Positions 1-7,224 of a stretch of 7,224 bases of DNA are shown here, piece by piece. Made by a program: the position numbers and the translations under genes. This DNA is from Candidatus Kapaibacterium sp. (lineage in GTDB: Bacteria; Bacteroidota; Ignavibacteria; Palsa-1295), in contig JANWLI010000164.1 in NCBI GenBank assembly GCA_025450975.1, positions 1 through 7,224 of the forward strand, in the 5' to 3' direction. Numbering within the stretch: the first letter of the stretch is position 1; each line of letters begins with the position of its first letter. A model generated the notes under the pieces. That model saw only the letters and a program-made list of their open reading frames with translations. It was not told the DNA's origin and searched no databases.

Positions 1-2165
1 CCACGGTCGACGAACATGGCTGGACAGCAGAATTTCGCATCCCGCTCTCGCAGCTTCGCTTCCATGACAAAGAAGAACAGGAATGGGGCATCAACTTCGA
101 GCGATGGGTCGCACGCAAGGGTGAGGCAGCGCTGGCCTCCTATCGTCCGCGCAATAGCAGCGGCTTTGTATCAAGGTTCCTTCCGTTGGAAGGAATTCGC
201 GGCATCAAGCCAACTGCGCGATTCGAAATCCTTCCTTACGTCAGCGCGAAGAATGATTTTCATCCGCGACAGGCAGGCAATCCGTTTCGTGATGGCCATG
301 ACTTCACTCCGGGATTCGGCGCCGATCTGAAATTAGGCATCGGCTCCGGCGCAACGCTCGATGCGACGATCAATCCCGATTTCGGTCAGGTCGAAGTCGA
401 TCCGGCAGTGATCAACCTCTCCGACTTCGAGACGTTCTTCTCTGAGAAGCGCCCGTTCTTCATCGAAGGCAATCAGATCTTTCGCTTTGGTATCGGCGGC
501 ACGCACTCGATGTATAACTATGACTGGAACGACCCTGTCTTCTTTTACTCGCGCCGTATCGGCCGCGCGCCGCAAGGGTTTGTCAATCGTGCAGAACATG
601 TGGAAGTGCCGATCTCTGCGAATATCATTGGTGCTGCAAAGCTGACAGGCGATCTCGGCAACGATGTGAAAGTCGGCGTCGTCTCAGCAGTGACACGGCG
701 TGAGTTTGCGCAACTCGAAACTGGTGGCCTCCAGACCGAACAGGAAATTGAGCCGCTTTCGTATTACAATGTTGCCCGCTTTAAAAAAGAATTTGACAGC
801 GGCTTCTGGAGTCTTGGTGCAATCGTTACTAACGCAACCCGATCGTTCGAAGACGAGGCCCTTCGCTCGCAGCTCAATGCAACAGGCTCGGTCTTCGCAC
901 TCGACGGCTGGACCTTCCTCGATAACGATCGTGGCTGGGTCGTCCATGGCTGGACAGGCCTCACGAACCTCACAGGCTCCACTACTGCCATGAGGCGCAT
1001 TCAGCAAAATTCAAGACATTATTTCCAGCGGCCGGATGCTTCGCATCTTGGTGTCGATACTGGCGCAACCTCGCTCACCGGCACCGGCACGCGGCTGTGG
1101 GTCAATAAGCAAAAAGGAAATATCATTTTCAATGCAGGCCTTGGCTATCTCGATCCGAAGTTCGATATGAACGATCTCGGACTCAGTTATAAAGCCGACG
1201 CACTCAACGGTCATGTGCTTACCGGCTATAAGTGGACGGAGCCATCAGGTATCATGCAGTATGCCGATATTAAAGCTGCCGCAGCTCGTACCTATGACTT
1301 CGAAGGCAACCTCATTCACGAAGGATATGACATTACCGGCTACTTTCAGGAGCGCGGTAGGCATAATGCATATCTCTCGCTCAATTATTTTCCCGAGCAG
1401 ACGGTAAACACCCTTACGCGTGGAGGTCCGCTCATGCGTATTCCCAGAGCCTGGTACAGTGAACTTGGTTACAACAGCGACGATAGCAAAGCAGTCGGAT
1501 TTGGCATGGCAAATTCACTCCGGGTTGGCGCTTACGATCTCGTTGGCTATAGCATTAACCCCTACCTTGAGTGGCGCATGACGAATAACATTTTCTTCCG
1601 CTGCGCTCCGGGATACTCGCGCTCTCGTCTGGGCGCACAATATGTCGGGCGACTGAGCGACTCTGACGTAACGGCAACGTATGGATCACGTTACATTTTC
1701 GCCGAACTCGATCAGCAGACAATATCGGCAAGCATCAGGTTTAACTGGACGTTCACACCACATCTTTCGCTACAGTTATACCTTCAACCATTCATTGCCG
1801 CAGGCAACTACTATAACTTCAAGGAGTTTGCACGGCCGAACAGCTTCGATTTCCATTACTACGGACAAAACGGTAGCACGATCGACCTTGAGAACGGGGC
1901 CTATACGGTCGATCCCGATGGCGCCGGATCAGAGGCAGCATTCGCAATCCCTGACCCTGATTTCCATTTTACGTCGCTAAAGGGCAATCTCGTCCTCAGG
2001 TGGGAGTACCTGCCCGGATCGACGCTGTATTTCGTCTGGTCGCATGACAGGCCCTCAAATGAGCCGTTTTCCGACCTGGATCCGGGAAGAGACCTGGGAG
2101 AGCTATTCTACGGCGATGCCGACGATATTTTTCTACTGAAGGCTTCGTACTGGTTTAGCTTATAA
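1..2165 (+). CDS. CBM9-like/DUF5916 outer-membrane beta-barrel protein, 5' end outside the window
   Basis: The reading frame is open from the window edge (first whole codon at base 3) to the TAA at 2163-2165, giving 720 visible residues. The start lies upstream; the in-frame TTG at 186 is internal. Visible residues 1-40 (WTAEFRIPLSQLRF, then EWGINFERW) match the last strands of the CBM9-like domain that precedes DUF5916. The DUF5916 signature follows: NPDFGQVEVDP at visible residues 124-134 and FFSEKRPFFIEG at 145-156, then FYSRRIGR. The rest consists of alternating, aromatic-rich strands typical of an outer-membrane barrel. It ends in FLLKASYWFSL, which resembles a C-terminal BAM beta-signal, although the last residue is Leu. 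Family members usually run about 750-900 residues, so the missing part is probably a signal peptide plus most of the CBM9-like domain. The family's function is unknown. An outer-membrane location is inferred, and a carbohydrate ligand is only suggested by the domain name. No terminator separates it from the next gene. Confidence 0.9.
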   Translation, partial: TVDEHGWTAEFRIPLSQLRFHDKEEQEWGINFERWVARKGEAALASYRPRNSSGFVSRFLPLEGIRGIKPTARFEILPYVSAKNDFHPRQAGNPFRDGHDFTPGFGADLKLGIGSGATLDATINPDFGQVEVDPAVINLSDFETFFSEKRPFFIEGNQIFRFGIGGTHSMYNYDWNDPVFFYSRRIGRAPQGFVNRAEHVEVPISANIIGAAKLTGDLGNDVKVGVVSAVTRREFAQLETGGLQTEQEIEPLSYYNVARFKKEFDSGFWSLGAIVTNATRSFEDEALRSQLNATGSVFALDGWTFLDNDRGWVVHGWTGLTNLTGSTTAMRRIQQNSRHYFQRPDASHLGVDTGATSLTGTGTRLWVNKQKGNIIFNAGLGYLDPKFDMNDLGLSYKADALNGHVLTGYKWTEPSGIMQYADIKAAAARTYDFEGNLIHEGYDITGYFQERGRHNAYLSLNYFPEQTVNTLTRGGPLMRIPRAWYSELGYNSDDSKAVGFGMANSLRVGAYDLVGYSINPYLEWRMTNNIFFRCAPGYSRSRLGAQYVGRLSDSDVTATYGSRYIFAELDQQTISASIRFNWTFTPHLSLQLYLQPFIAAGNYYNFKEFARPNSFDFHYYGQNGSTIDLENGAYTVDPDGAGSEAAFAIPDPDFHFTSLKGNLVLRWEYLPGSTLYFVWSHDRPSNEPFSDLDPGRDLGELFYGDADDIFLLKASYWFSL

Positions 2166-2224
2166 GTTTTTGCAGAAATACTTCTTAGCGGAAAATGGTT
2201 TAAATATACCCGAATTATCAAATT

Positions 2225-3940
2225 ATGAATTATAAACACTATCCTGTGCGTCCCGGCGCCCTTACGCCTGAATTTGTAAAAGAAGAATACGAAAAGCTCA
2301 TTTCCCACCTCCCAGAGGCCGAATCCTCCACATCCAGCGACGCCTGGATCGCCCTCTACGAAGACTGGAATGCGCTCAATTCTTTCATCAACAGCGAGAC
2401 AAGCCGCATTGAGCACGATCTCAATAAGAACATGTCCAACGACGATCTGACCGAGCGCGAGAAATTTCAGCGTGAGAAGGTCCGTCCCGTCGCCGAAGGC
2501 TTTAACTCCCAATTGCTCGATGCCTTCCTCGCATCAAAGCATAAAGAAGGTGTTGCCGATAGATTTGGCAAACAACTCCTGCGCGTGACCGAAGTTGCAA
2601 AGGAGCCGCTTTCGCCGATCAATATCGATCTGCGCGTTAAGGTTGGCGAGCTGACGACGAAGTACGACAAGATCGTCGCCGACGGCGAAGTCGTCATTGG
2701 CGGAGAAACGCTGACACTTTCGCGTGCACGCAATCTGCAAAGTTCAGCAGATCCTGCAGTTCGCAAAGAAGCCTTCGTCGTATACCGCGAGTGGTTGCTT
2801 GCGCACCGCGAAGAACTTGGCGGCATTTACGATGCACTAGTCAAACTTCGTGACCAGATGGGCCGCAACCTCGGCTATAAGAATTATATCCCGCTTGGCT
2901 ACAAAGCAATGTCGCGCACCGACTATAATGTCAAAGAAGTCGAGCAATTCCGCGCGAACGTTCGCAAGTATGCCGTGCCGCTGCAGTCGAAGCTCTTCGA
3001 GGCTCGCAGAGAACGTCTGGGCACACCTACACTTCGTCCGTGGGATGTCGCCTACGATCCGGATCTGACCTTGCCGCAGGGCTGTGCGCCGATCAACCAA
3101 CAGCTTGATAAAACCGAGCGCATGTTCGCAAAACTTTCGCCGACACTCAACGCACACTTCCGTCGCATGCGCGATGAGAATCTCATCGATCTCGAGAACC
3201 GCAAGGGCAAGCGCGCCGGCGCCTACTGCACGTCCTTTCCCGATGAAGGCCGCGTTGCCATCCTCTGCAATTCGACGGGCGACAGCGAAGATATTCGCAC
3301 GCTTACCCATGAGATGGGGCATGCCTTCCAGGGCTGGGAAAGCCAGCGCATCGAATCCGTCGACCTCCAGTGGCCGACGATGGATGCCTGCGAGATCCAT
3401 TCGATGGGGATGGAATTCCTCTCGATGCGCTACATCGACGAATTTTTCAGCAACGAATTAGCGGCTAAATACAAGCGCGATCGCTGGCGCGACGCGGTTG
3501 AAATGGTCTGCTACATTTCGATCGTCGACGAGTTCCAGCATTGGGTCTACGAGAATCCGAATGCATCGCTTAACGAACGCGATGCTGCATGGAGTAAGAT
3601 CTGGGACGTCTACAAACCAGGTATCGACTTCAGCGGCTGCGAAGAGTATAAGTATGCACGCTGGTACGCGCAGGCACACGTCTTTGGTATGCCGTTCTAC
3701 TATATCGACTACGCCATCGCCGAAACCGGCGCGATGCAGTTAGGGATGCTGGACATGCTCGATCACGACAAGACGGTCGAGACCTATCTCGAACTCTGTC
3801 GTATCGGCGGGACAAAGTCTGTGCTCGACATCTTCAAGACGGTCGGCATGCGTTCGCCATTCGACGAATCGCTGATGCGCGACCTAATGCAGCATGCGGA
3901 AAAGCAATTATTTGCATCTGCCGAAGCTGTCGTAGCGTAA
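2225..3940 (+). CDS. M3-family zinc oligoendopeptidase (non-PepF type)
   Basis: This complete gene encodes a 571-residue thermolysin-fold metallopeptidase that cleaves short peptides. The zinc site is HEMGH: H362 and H366 are ligands and E363 is the catalytic base. The third ligand is probably E390 in ACEIHSMGMEF, 28 residues after H362, the spacing expected for M3 enzymes. Just before the zinc helix, GAYCTSF (residues 332-338) and the following strand fit the substrate-binding edge. H485 with Y492, Y493 and Y496 (HVFGMPFYYIDY) matches the substrate-contacting His/Tyr segment. The helical N-terminal region and the C-terminal GMRSPF also fit the family, and the length is typical. There is no signal peptide, so it should act in the cytoplasm, probably in peptide turnover. 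The ATG at 2225 is the first start giving the usual N-terminus. It lacks a Shine-Dalgarno sequence. The 59-base upstream gap is AT-rich, and a weak promoter (TTCTTA at 2182, TATACC at 2205) is possible but unconvincing. A strong terminator follows. Activity and specificity are inferred. Confidence 0.95.
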   Translation: MNYKHYPVRPGALTPEFVKEEYEKLISHLPEAESSTSSDAWIALYEDWNALNSFINSETSRIEHDLNKNMSNDDLTEREKFQREKVRPVAEGFNSQLLDAFLASKHKEGVADRFGKQLLRVTEVAKEPLSPINIDLRVKVGELTTKYDKIVADGEVVIGGETLTLSRARNLQSSADPAVRKEAFVVYREWLLAHREELGGIYDALVKLRDQMGRNLGYKNYIPLGYKAMSRTDYNVKEVEQFRANVRKYAVPLQSKLFEARRERLGTPTLRPWDVAYDPDLTLPQGCAPINQQLDKTERMFAKLSPTLNAHFRRMRDENLIDLENRKGKRAGAYCTSFPDEGRVAILCNSTGDSEDIRTLTHEMGHAFQGWESQRIESVDLQWPTMDACEIHSMGMEFLSMRYIDEFFSNELAAKYKRDRWRDAVEMVCYISIVDEFQHWVYENPNASLNERDAAWSKIWDVYKPGIDFSGCEEYKYARWYAQAHVFGMPFYYIDYAIAETGAMQLGMLDMLDHDKTVETYLELCRIGGTKSVLDIFKTVGMRSPFDESLMRDLMQHAEKQLFASAEAVVA

Positions 3941-3961
3941 CACTTCTTACCTGATTCCTGT

Positions 3962-3998
3962 AAGAGCGCGAGAGAACTATCTCGCGCTTTTGCTTTTT
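3962..3998 (+). terminator. Intrinsic terminator of the M3 peptidase gene
   Basis: A 9-bp perfect stem pairs AGCGCGAGA (3965-3973) with TCTCGCGCT (3980-3988) around a 6-base loop, GAACTA. The stem extends at its base through a G-T pair (3964/3989) and two A-T pairs (3962-3963 with 3990-3991). A T-rich tail follows, TTTTGC and then five Ts, ending at 3998. It starts 22 bases after the M3 stop codon, the usual place for a Rho-independent terminator. It also ends only 11 bases before the next start codon, which limits where that gene's promoter can be. Confidence 0.9.
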
Positions 3999-4009
3999 AG
4001 AACAGACCT

Positions 4010-5890
4010 ATGAAATTGCTAGCCACCCTTCTGCTGCTCGTACTCAGTACACACACTTTTGCTCAGGAGCCTGTCTCGATCCTGCCATACCTCTCGGTTC
4101 GTGGCGCAGGGTCGCCAGCGATCAGCCCCGATGGAAAGTGGATCCTCTATACGTCGAGCGTCAGTGGCACAGCGCAGATATGGCGCCTGCCTGCCAAGGC
4201 TACACCTGATGGAGACTGCTATTGGCCGGAACAGCTAACCTTCTTCAGCGAGCCGGTTACGGGGACGCATTACTCGCCCGATGGGAAGTGGATCTGTTTC
4301 CGGATGGATGAAGGCGGCAATGAAAAGGGACAGTTGTATATGATGCCTGCAAATGGCGGCCCGATCGACACGATCGCGTACAACCCAAAGGCTATTCATT
4401 GGGGCGGCTTCAGCAGATATGGCAAGTATATCTACTACCAGTCAAATGCCCGCGAAGAAAAGTACTTTGATATCTTCCGGATGGATGTCGCAACCCGCAA
4501 AGTTGAGCTGCTACATCAACCATCCCGCACCGAAGGGTTTGCCGGTGTTAGTCCCGATAACCGCTGGCTGCTCATCAGCCGGGACTCCGGCAACGCGAAC
4601 GACTGGCTTTATATTAAAGATCTTACAACGCAAAAACCGACGGAAGAACCACGACTGCTCACGCCCCATACAGCACCGGCCACCTACTCGGGTATGCGAA
4701 TTTCCCTTGATGGCAAACGTCTCTATTTTTTCACCGACCAGGATCGTGAATTTGCCAACCGGGCGTATATCGATCTTCAGGATCCGAACGCAAAAGTGAC
4801 ATTTCGCGAGAACATCAAATGGGATGTCGATCAGGCGGTGATCTCTGTCAACGAAGAGATCGAAGTCGTTACGCATAACGTCGACGGTATCAGTCAACTG
4901 AAGATCTACGATTTCAAGACAGGCAAAGAGCTTCCCGGTCCGAAACTTCCGGAAGGCGGCTTCATCAATAACATCGAGATCTCCGACGATGCCAGCAAGA
5001 TCGCCTTTAACTATACCAGTCCGACCGTCATCGGCGCGATCTTCGTCTTTGACCGCAAGCGCAATGTTACCGAGCCGATCACAAAGCCGAACTTTGCAGG
5101 CCTCGATCCAAAATCGTTTGTTGCAGCTAAGCTGATCCACTATCCTTCGTTCGATGGTCAAAATATCCCGGCATTGTGGTACGAGTCCCCGTATGCAAAG
5201 TCAACGAAGATGCCCGCTATCGCTTACATGCATGGTGGCCCCGAAGGCCAGGAGCGCCCGTGGTTCAACTCGTTGGTGCAATACTTCGTACGACGTGGCT
5301 ATAGTGTATTGATCCCAAACGTCCGCGGTTCAACCGGATATGGGAAGAGCTACGCCTCAGCCGATAACGGTGTCAACCGCATGACAAGTGTACGCGACAT
5401 GGAGTATGCAAACAAATGGCTTGCGAAGCAGCCAACGGTCGATGCTTCGCGTCTGATCGTCTATGGAGGTTCGTATGGCGGATTTATGTCACTTGCGGCA
5501 ATGACGATGCAATCCGATATCTGGGCCGCCGGTGTCGACTTGTTCGGGATTGCAAACTTTCATTCGTTCTTAAAGAATACGGGCGCATGGCGCCAGCAAA
5601 ATCGTATTGCCGAATATGGCGACCCTGTTCGCGACTCTGCATTCCTTGTAAGCATATCGCCGCTGACGCACGTCGATAAGATCTCAAAGCCACTCTTTGT
5701 CTTCCAGGGAAAGAACGATCCACGCGTTCCGCATACGGAATCGGAGCAGATCGTCGCAGCCGTCCGCAAAAAGGGCGTGCCGGTCGAATATGTCTTGCTC
5801 GAGGACGAAGGTCACGGTATCTCTAAAAGACCTAATCGGATACGGGTATATAACGACCTCGTCAACTTTCTCGATAGGGTCTTAAAATAG
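4010..5890 (+). CDS. Secreted S9-family serine peptidase (propeller plus alpha/beta hydrolase)
   Basis: This complete 626-residue protein belongs to the prolyl oligopeptidase clan, nearest in layout to the acylaminoacyl-peptidase/dipeptidyl-peptidase-like S9C group. Residues 1-18 form a signal peptide (MK, a Leu-rich core, then TFA|QE), so it should be exported to the periplasm or beyond. A beta-propeller follows, with blade motifs SPDGKW at 39 and 89, FSRYGKY at 134, SPDNRW at 181, SLDGK at 232 and ISDDASK at 324. The hydrolase domain begins near residue 375. It has HGGP at 408-411 (oxyanion region), RGSTGYG at 439-445, and the nucleophile S488 in GGSYGG. D570 (KNDPRVP) and H602 (DEGHG) complete a full Ser-Asp-His triad with normal spacing. 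The enzyme probably trims short peptides admitted through the propeller, but its P1 preference cannot be read from the sequence. ATG 4010 is chosen because it gives the signal peptide. It has no Shine-Dalgarno sequence and lies just after the upstream gene's terminator. Confidence 0.96.
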   Translation: MKLLATLLLLVLSTHTFAQEPVSILPYLSVRGAGSPAISPDGKWILYTSSVSGTAQIWRLPAKATPDGDCYWPEQLTFFSEPVTGTHYSPDGKWICFRMDEGGNEKGQLYMMPANGGPIDTIAYNPKAIHWGGFSRYGKYIYYQSNAREEKYFDIFRMDVATRKVELLHQPSRTEGFAGVSPDNRWLLISRDSGNANDWLYIKDLTTQKPTEEPRLLTPHTAPATYSGMRISLDGKRLYFFTDQDREFANRAYIDLQDPNAKVTFRENIKWDVDQAVISVNEEIEVVTHNVDGISQLKIYDFKTGKELPGPKLPEGGFINNIEISDDASKIAFNYTSPTVIGAIFVFDRKRNVTEPITKPNFAGLDPKSFVAAKLIHYPSFDGQNIPALWYESPYAKSTKMPAIAYMHGGPEGQERPWFNSLVQYFVRRGYSVLIPNVRGSTGYGKSYASADNGVNRMTSVRDMEYANKWLAKQPTVDASRLIVYGGSYGGFMSLAAMTMQSDIWAAGVDLFGIANFHSFLKNTGAWRQQNRIAEYGDPVRDSAFLVSISPLTHVDKISKPLFVFQGKNDPRVPHTESEQIVAAVRKKGVPVEYVLLEDEGHGISKRPNRIRVYNDLVNFLDRVLK

Positions 5891-5933
5891 TACCCGAAGA
5901 AACATTTTATGGCATGTCTTGTATTGTCAGGAT

Positions 5934-6548
5934 ATGCTTCGCAATGCGTTACTCCTTGTTGTTCTTGTTTTTGCAGGCTGTGCAGAGTCCGTCGATACGG
6001 GCAAGCCGGCAAACAAAGACCTCTTCCCCTTAGCGGTCGGCAATGAGTGGAAGTATGCAAGAGTAAAGTTTGTCAAAGGCTCGCTAGCAGAACGTGACAC
6101 CGTAACACTTCGCGTAACCTCGCAGATCGACGAAGACGAGTTCATTGTCGCACGTGCCTCGCAGTATGCCGTCGATAGCTTGCATATTCACCGCAAGGAT
6201 CCGGCGAACTTCGATATCTATAATAGCGGCTCACTGATCAGCTACGGCACGCCAGATCCGTTTACCGGTCTGCTGATAGCAACGACAGATATCATTCCAA
6301 ATTTTCGTACATACTCCACCTTGTCCGACACGGCGTATGCTTCCAATACGGCTGTGCGCCTGCGCGAGCATGTTGAATTGATGGACAATGCAGGTGATGT
6401 CCTCTTACGGCTTGACTTTGATCATGTCTTTGTCGAAGGGCTTGGGCAGGTCGCCGTTCGGTTTGTCGCCGATATCAACGAATGCCTTCAGTGTTCGCTC
6501 ATCTCTGAATTTTGGGTCTACGAACTGGTAAGCTACAGCGTGCAGTAA
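5934..6548 (+). CDS. Small predicted lipoprotein of unknown function
   Basis: This gene encodes 204 residues from ATG 5934. The N-terminus is MLRN, a hydrophobic run, then VFAGC, a type II signal peptide with a lipobox ending at C16 (Phe at -3 is acceptable but less common than Leu). The mature protein should therefore be lipid-anchored in the envelope. After a short linker it reads LFPLAVGNEWKY, a motif I associate with secreted proteins of unknown function in Bacteroidota-related genomes. The remainder alternates short beta-strand-like stretches and ends WVYELVSYSVQ, which suggests a single compact beta-rich domain. Apart from C16 the only cysteines are C184 and C187, in NECLQC, which could form a disulfide or bind a metal. 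A TTG at 5919, five codons upstream in the same frame, is a less likely start because it adds acidic and polar residues before the signal peptide. The AGGA at 5929 is too close to the ATG to act as a normal Shine-Dalgarno site. I cannot assign a function. Confidence 0.85.
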   Translation: MLRNALLLVVLVFAGCAESVDTGKPANKDLFPLAVGNEWKYARVKFVKGSLAERDTVTLRVTSQIDEDEFIVARASQYAVDSLHIHRKDPANFDIYNSGSLISYGTPDPFTGLLIATTDIIPNFRTYSTLSDTAYASNTAVRLREHVELMDNAGDVLLRLDFDHVFVEGLGQVAVRFVADINECLQCSLISEFWVYELVSYSVQ

Positions 6549-6560
6549 GTTTGCACTTCT

Positions 6561-7224
6561 ATGCGCACGTTCGATCCAGCAGAAATTCCATTCCATGAAA
6601 CGCATCGGCTCCTTCTTGGCGGCATAGCGCCGCGGCCCGTGGCGTTTGTCGGCTCACTTGACAACGACGGCCGGCCAAATCTCGCACCGTTTAGTTTTTT
6701 CAATGCCTTTGGTGCGCATCCCCCTGTCGTCTGCTTTAGTCCTGCCTTTTCCGGTAAAACGGGTGCTCCGAAAGACACACTACTCAATATCCTCGAGACA
6801 AAGGAATGTACGATCTCCATTGTCACCTACGACATGGTGCATCAGACAAGCCTTGCCTCAGCGCCGTTCGAACGCGGTGTGGATGAGTTTGTCAAGGCGG
6901 GATTCACGAAGTATGCATCGCAGAAGGTGAAGGCGCCTGGTGTAGCAGAGAGTCCGTTTATCATGGAGGCAAAGCTGCTTAAGCATGTCGATTTCGGAGG
7001 GCTCCCGGGAGGAGCGAATATGCTGATCTGCGAGATCGTCCTTTTTCATATCAATGACGATGTCTTCGATGAGAAGAACAGCATTGACCCGCATAAGATG
7101 GACCAGATCGCCCGTATGGGCGGCGCATGGTACACGCGAGCGGCCCATGGGCTCTTCTCATTGCCGCAGCCAGCTCATGTCATGCCTGGCTTTGATGCGT
7201 TGCCTCAGGAAGTGCGCGAGAGCG
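6561..7224 (+). CDS. Flavin reductase-like FMN-binding split-barrel protein, 3' end outside the window
   Basis: The frame is open from ATG 6561 to the window edge with no stop, giving 221 visible residues. GGIAPRPVAFVGS (20-32), followed by DGRPNLAPFSFFNAFGAHPP (36-55), is the N-terminal signature of the flavin reductase-like domain, where a split barrel binds FMN. KDTLLNILETKE, the ISIV strand, the EFVKAGFT region, the ICEIV strand and the later RMGGAWYTR follow in the order typical of the longer members of this family. Those are about 290 residues, so roughly 70 C-terminal residues are probably missing. Such proteins bind FMN and may reduce it with NAD(P)H or pass electrons as flavoredoxin-like partners; the exact reaction is not readable here. 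No signal peptide is present, so it is cytoplasmic. It begins 12 bases after the lipoprotein stop, and no terminator lies between, so co-transcription is likely. No Shine-Dalgarno sequence is visible. Confidence 0.92.
   Translation, partial: MRTFDPAEIPFHETHRLLLGGIAPRPVAFVGSLDNDGRPNLAPFSFFNAFGAHPPVVCFSPAFSGKTGAPKDTLLNILETKECTISIVTYDMVHQTSLASAPFERGVDEFVKAGFTKYASQKVKAPGVAESPFIMEAKLLKHVDFGGLPGGANMLICEIVLFHINDDVFDEKNSIDPHKMDQIARMGGAWYTRAAHGLFSLPQPAHVMPGFDALPQEVRES

Noticed and set aside
186..188. TTG at 186 as the start of the DUF5916 gene
   Set aside because: The same frame is open to the window edge and encodes recognisable CBM9-like sequence before this point, so the true start is upstream.
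333..1007. Minus-strand open frames (333-599, 684-1007) inside the DUF5916 gene
   Set aside because: They are also in register with the sense codons and short, with no recognisable domain. They are shadows of the real gene.
2170..2218. Promoter before the M3 gene (TTCTTA at 2182, TATACC at 2205, 17-base spacing)
   Set aside because: It matches the consensus at only 3 of 6 and 4 of 6 positions in an AT-rich gap. It is also not clear that the standard consensus applies to this organism.
2837..3400. A 187-codon open frame on the minus strand inside the M3 gene
   Set aside because: It has the same codon-register relation and explanation as the S9 antisense frame. It overlaps the catalytic core of a clear peptidase.
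4511..5161. A 216-codon open frame on the minus strand inside the S9 gene
   Set aside because: Its codons lie exactly in register with the sense codons, so it stays open simply because the sense gene rarely uses TTA, CTA and TCA. The product resembles no family I know, and the sense gene is strongly supported.
5877..5910. GGGT/ACCC pairing around the S9 stop codon, followed by a T-run, as a possible terminator
   Set aside because: There are only 4 bp around an 11-base loop, and the T-run is not adjacent. It is too weak to call.
5909..6022. ATG at 5909 opening a short frame (about 37 codons) that overlaps the start of the lipoprotein gene
   Set aside because: It lies in a different frame, is Cys- and Arg-rich, and has no family resemblance. 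The overlapping lipoprotein signal peptide is much better supported.
1..7224. An undescribed defence, mobile or RNA-based system
   Set aside because: I found no repeat array, inverted-repeat pair, transposase, reverse transcriptase, toxin-antitoxin pair or structured noncoding stretch. All sizeable stretches are explained by five genes, most with recognisable families.

Overview
The window holds five protein-coding genes, all on the + strand. The first and last are cut by the window edges. I see no RNA gene, mobile element, CRISPR array or long repeat. Gene density is high: the gaps are about 59, 69, 43 and 12 bases, so no gene-free stretch approaches 300 bases.

The likely source is a Gram-negative bacterium of the Bacteroidota/Chlorobi/Ignavibacteria/Kapabacteria area. 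This is inference from three observations. The window encodes a DUF5916-type outer-membrane barrel, an M3 oligoendopeptidase of the non-PepF type, and a small lipoprotein whose mature start reads 'LFPLAVGNEWKY'. All three types are common in that area. None of the four visible start codons has a clear Shine-Dalgarno sequence, as is usual there. Base composition looks close to half G+C. No marker gene is present to fix the taxonomy.

Layout: (1) bases 1-2165 hold the 3' part of a gene for a CBM9-like/DUF5916 outer-membrane protein. (2) Bases 2225-3940 hold a complete cytoplasmic M3-family zinc oligoendopeptidase. (3) A strong intrinsic terminator at about 3962-3998 closes that unit. (4) Bases 4010-5890 hold a complete secreted S9-family serine peptidase, with a beta-propeller followed by an alpha/beta hydrolase. 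(5) Bases 5934-6548 hold a small lipoprotein of unknown function. (6) From 6561 to beyond the window end lies a flavin reductase-like FMN-binding split-barrel protein.

Two peptidases flank the terminator: one predicted to be exported (S9) and one cytosolic (M3). They could act in succession on peptides, outside and then inside the inner membrane, but nothing in the sequence proves a shared pathway. The lipoprotein and flavin reductase genes are 12 bases apart and could be co-transcribed. Overall this reads as ordinary chromosomal housekeeping and accessory metabolism. I did not find a convincing undescribed system. The items most worth a second look are the terminator only 11 bases before the S9 start codon and the two envelope proteins of unknown function.
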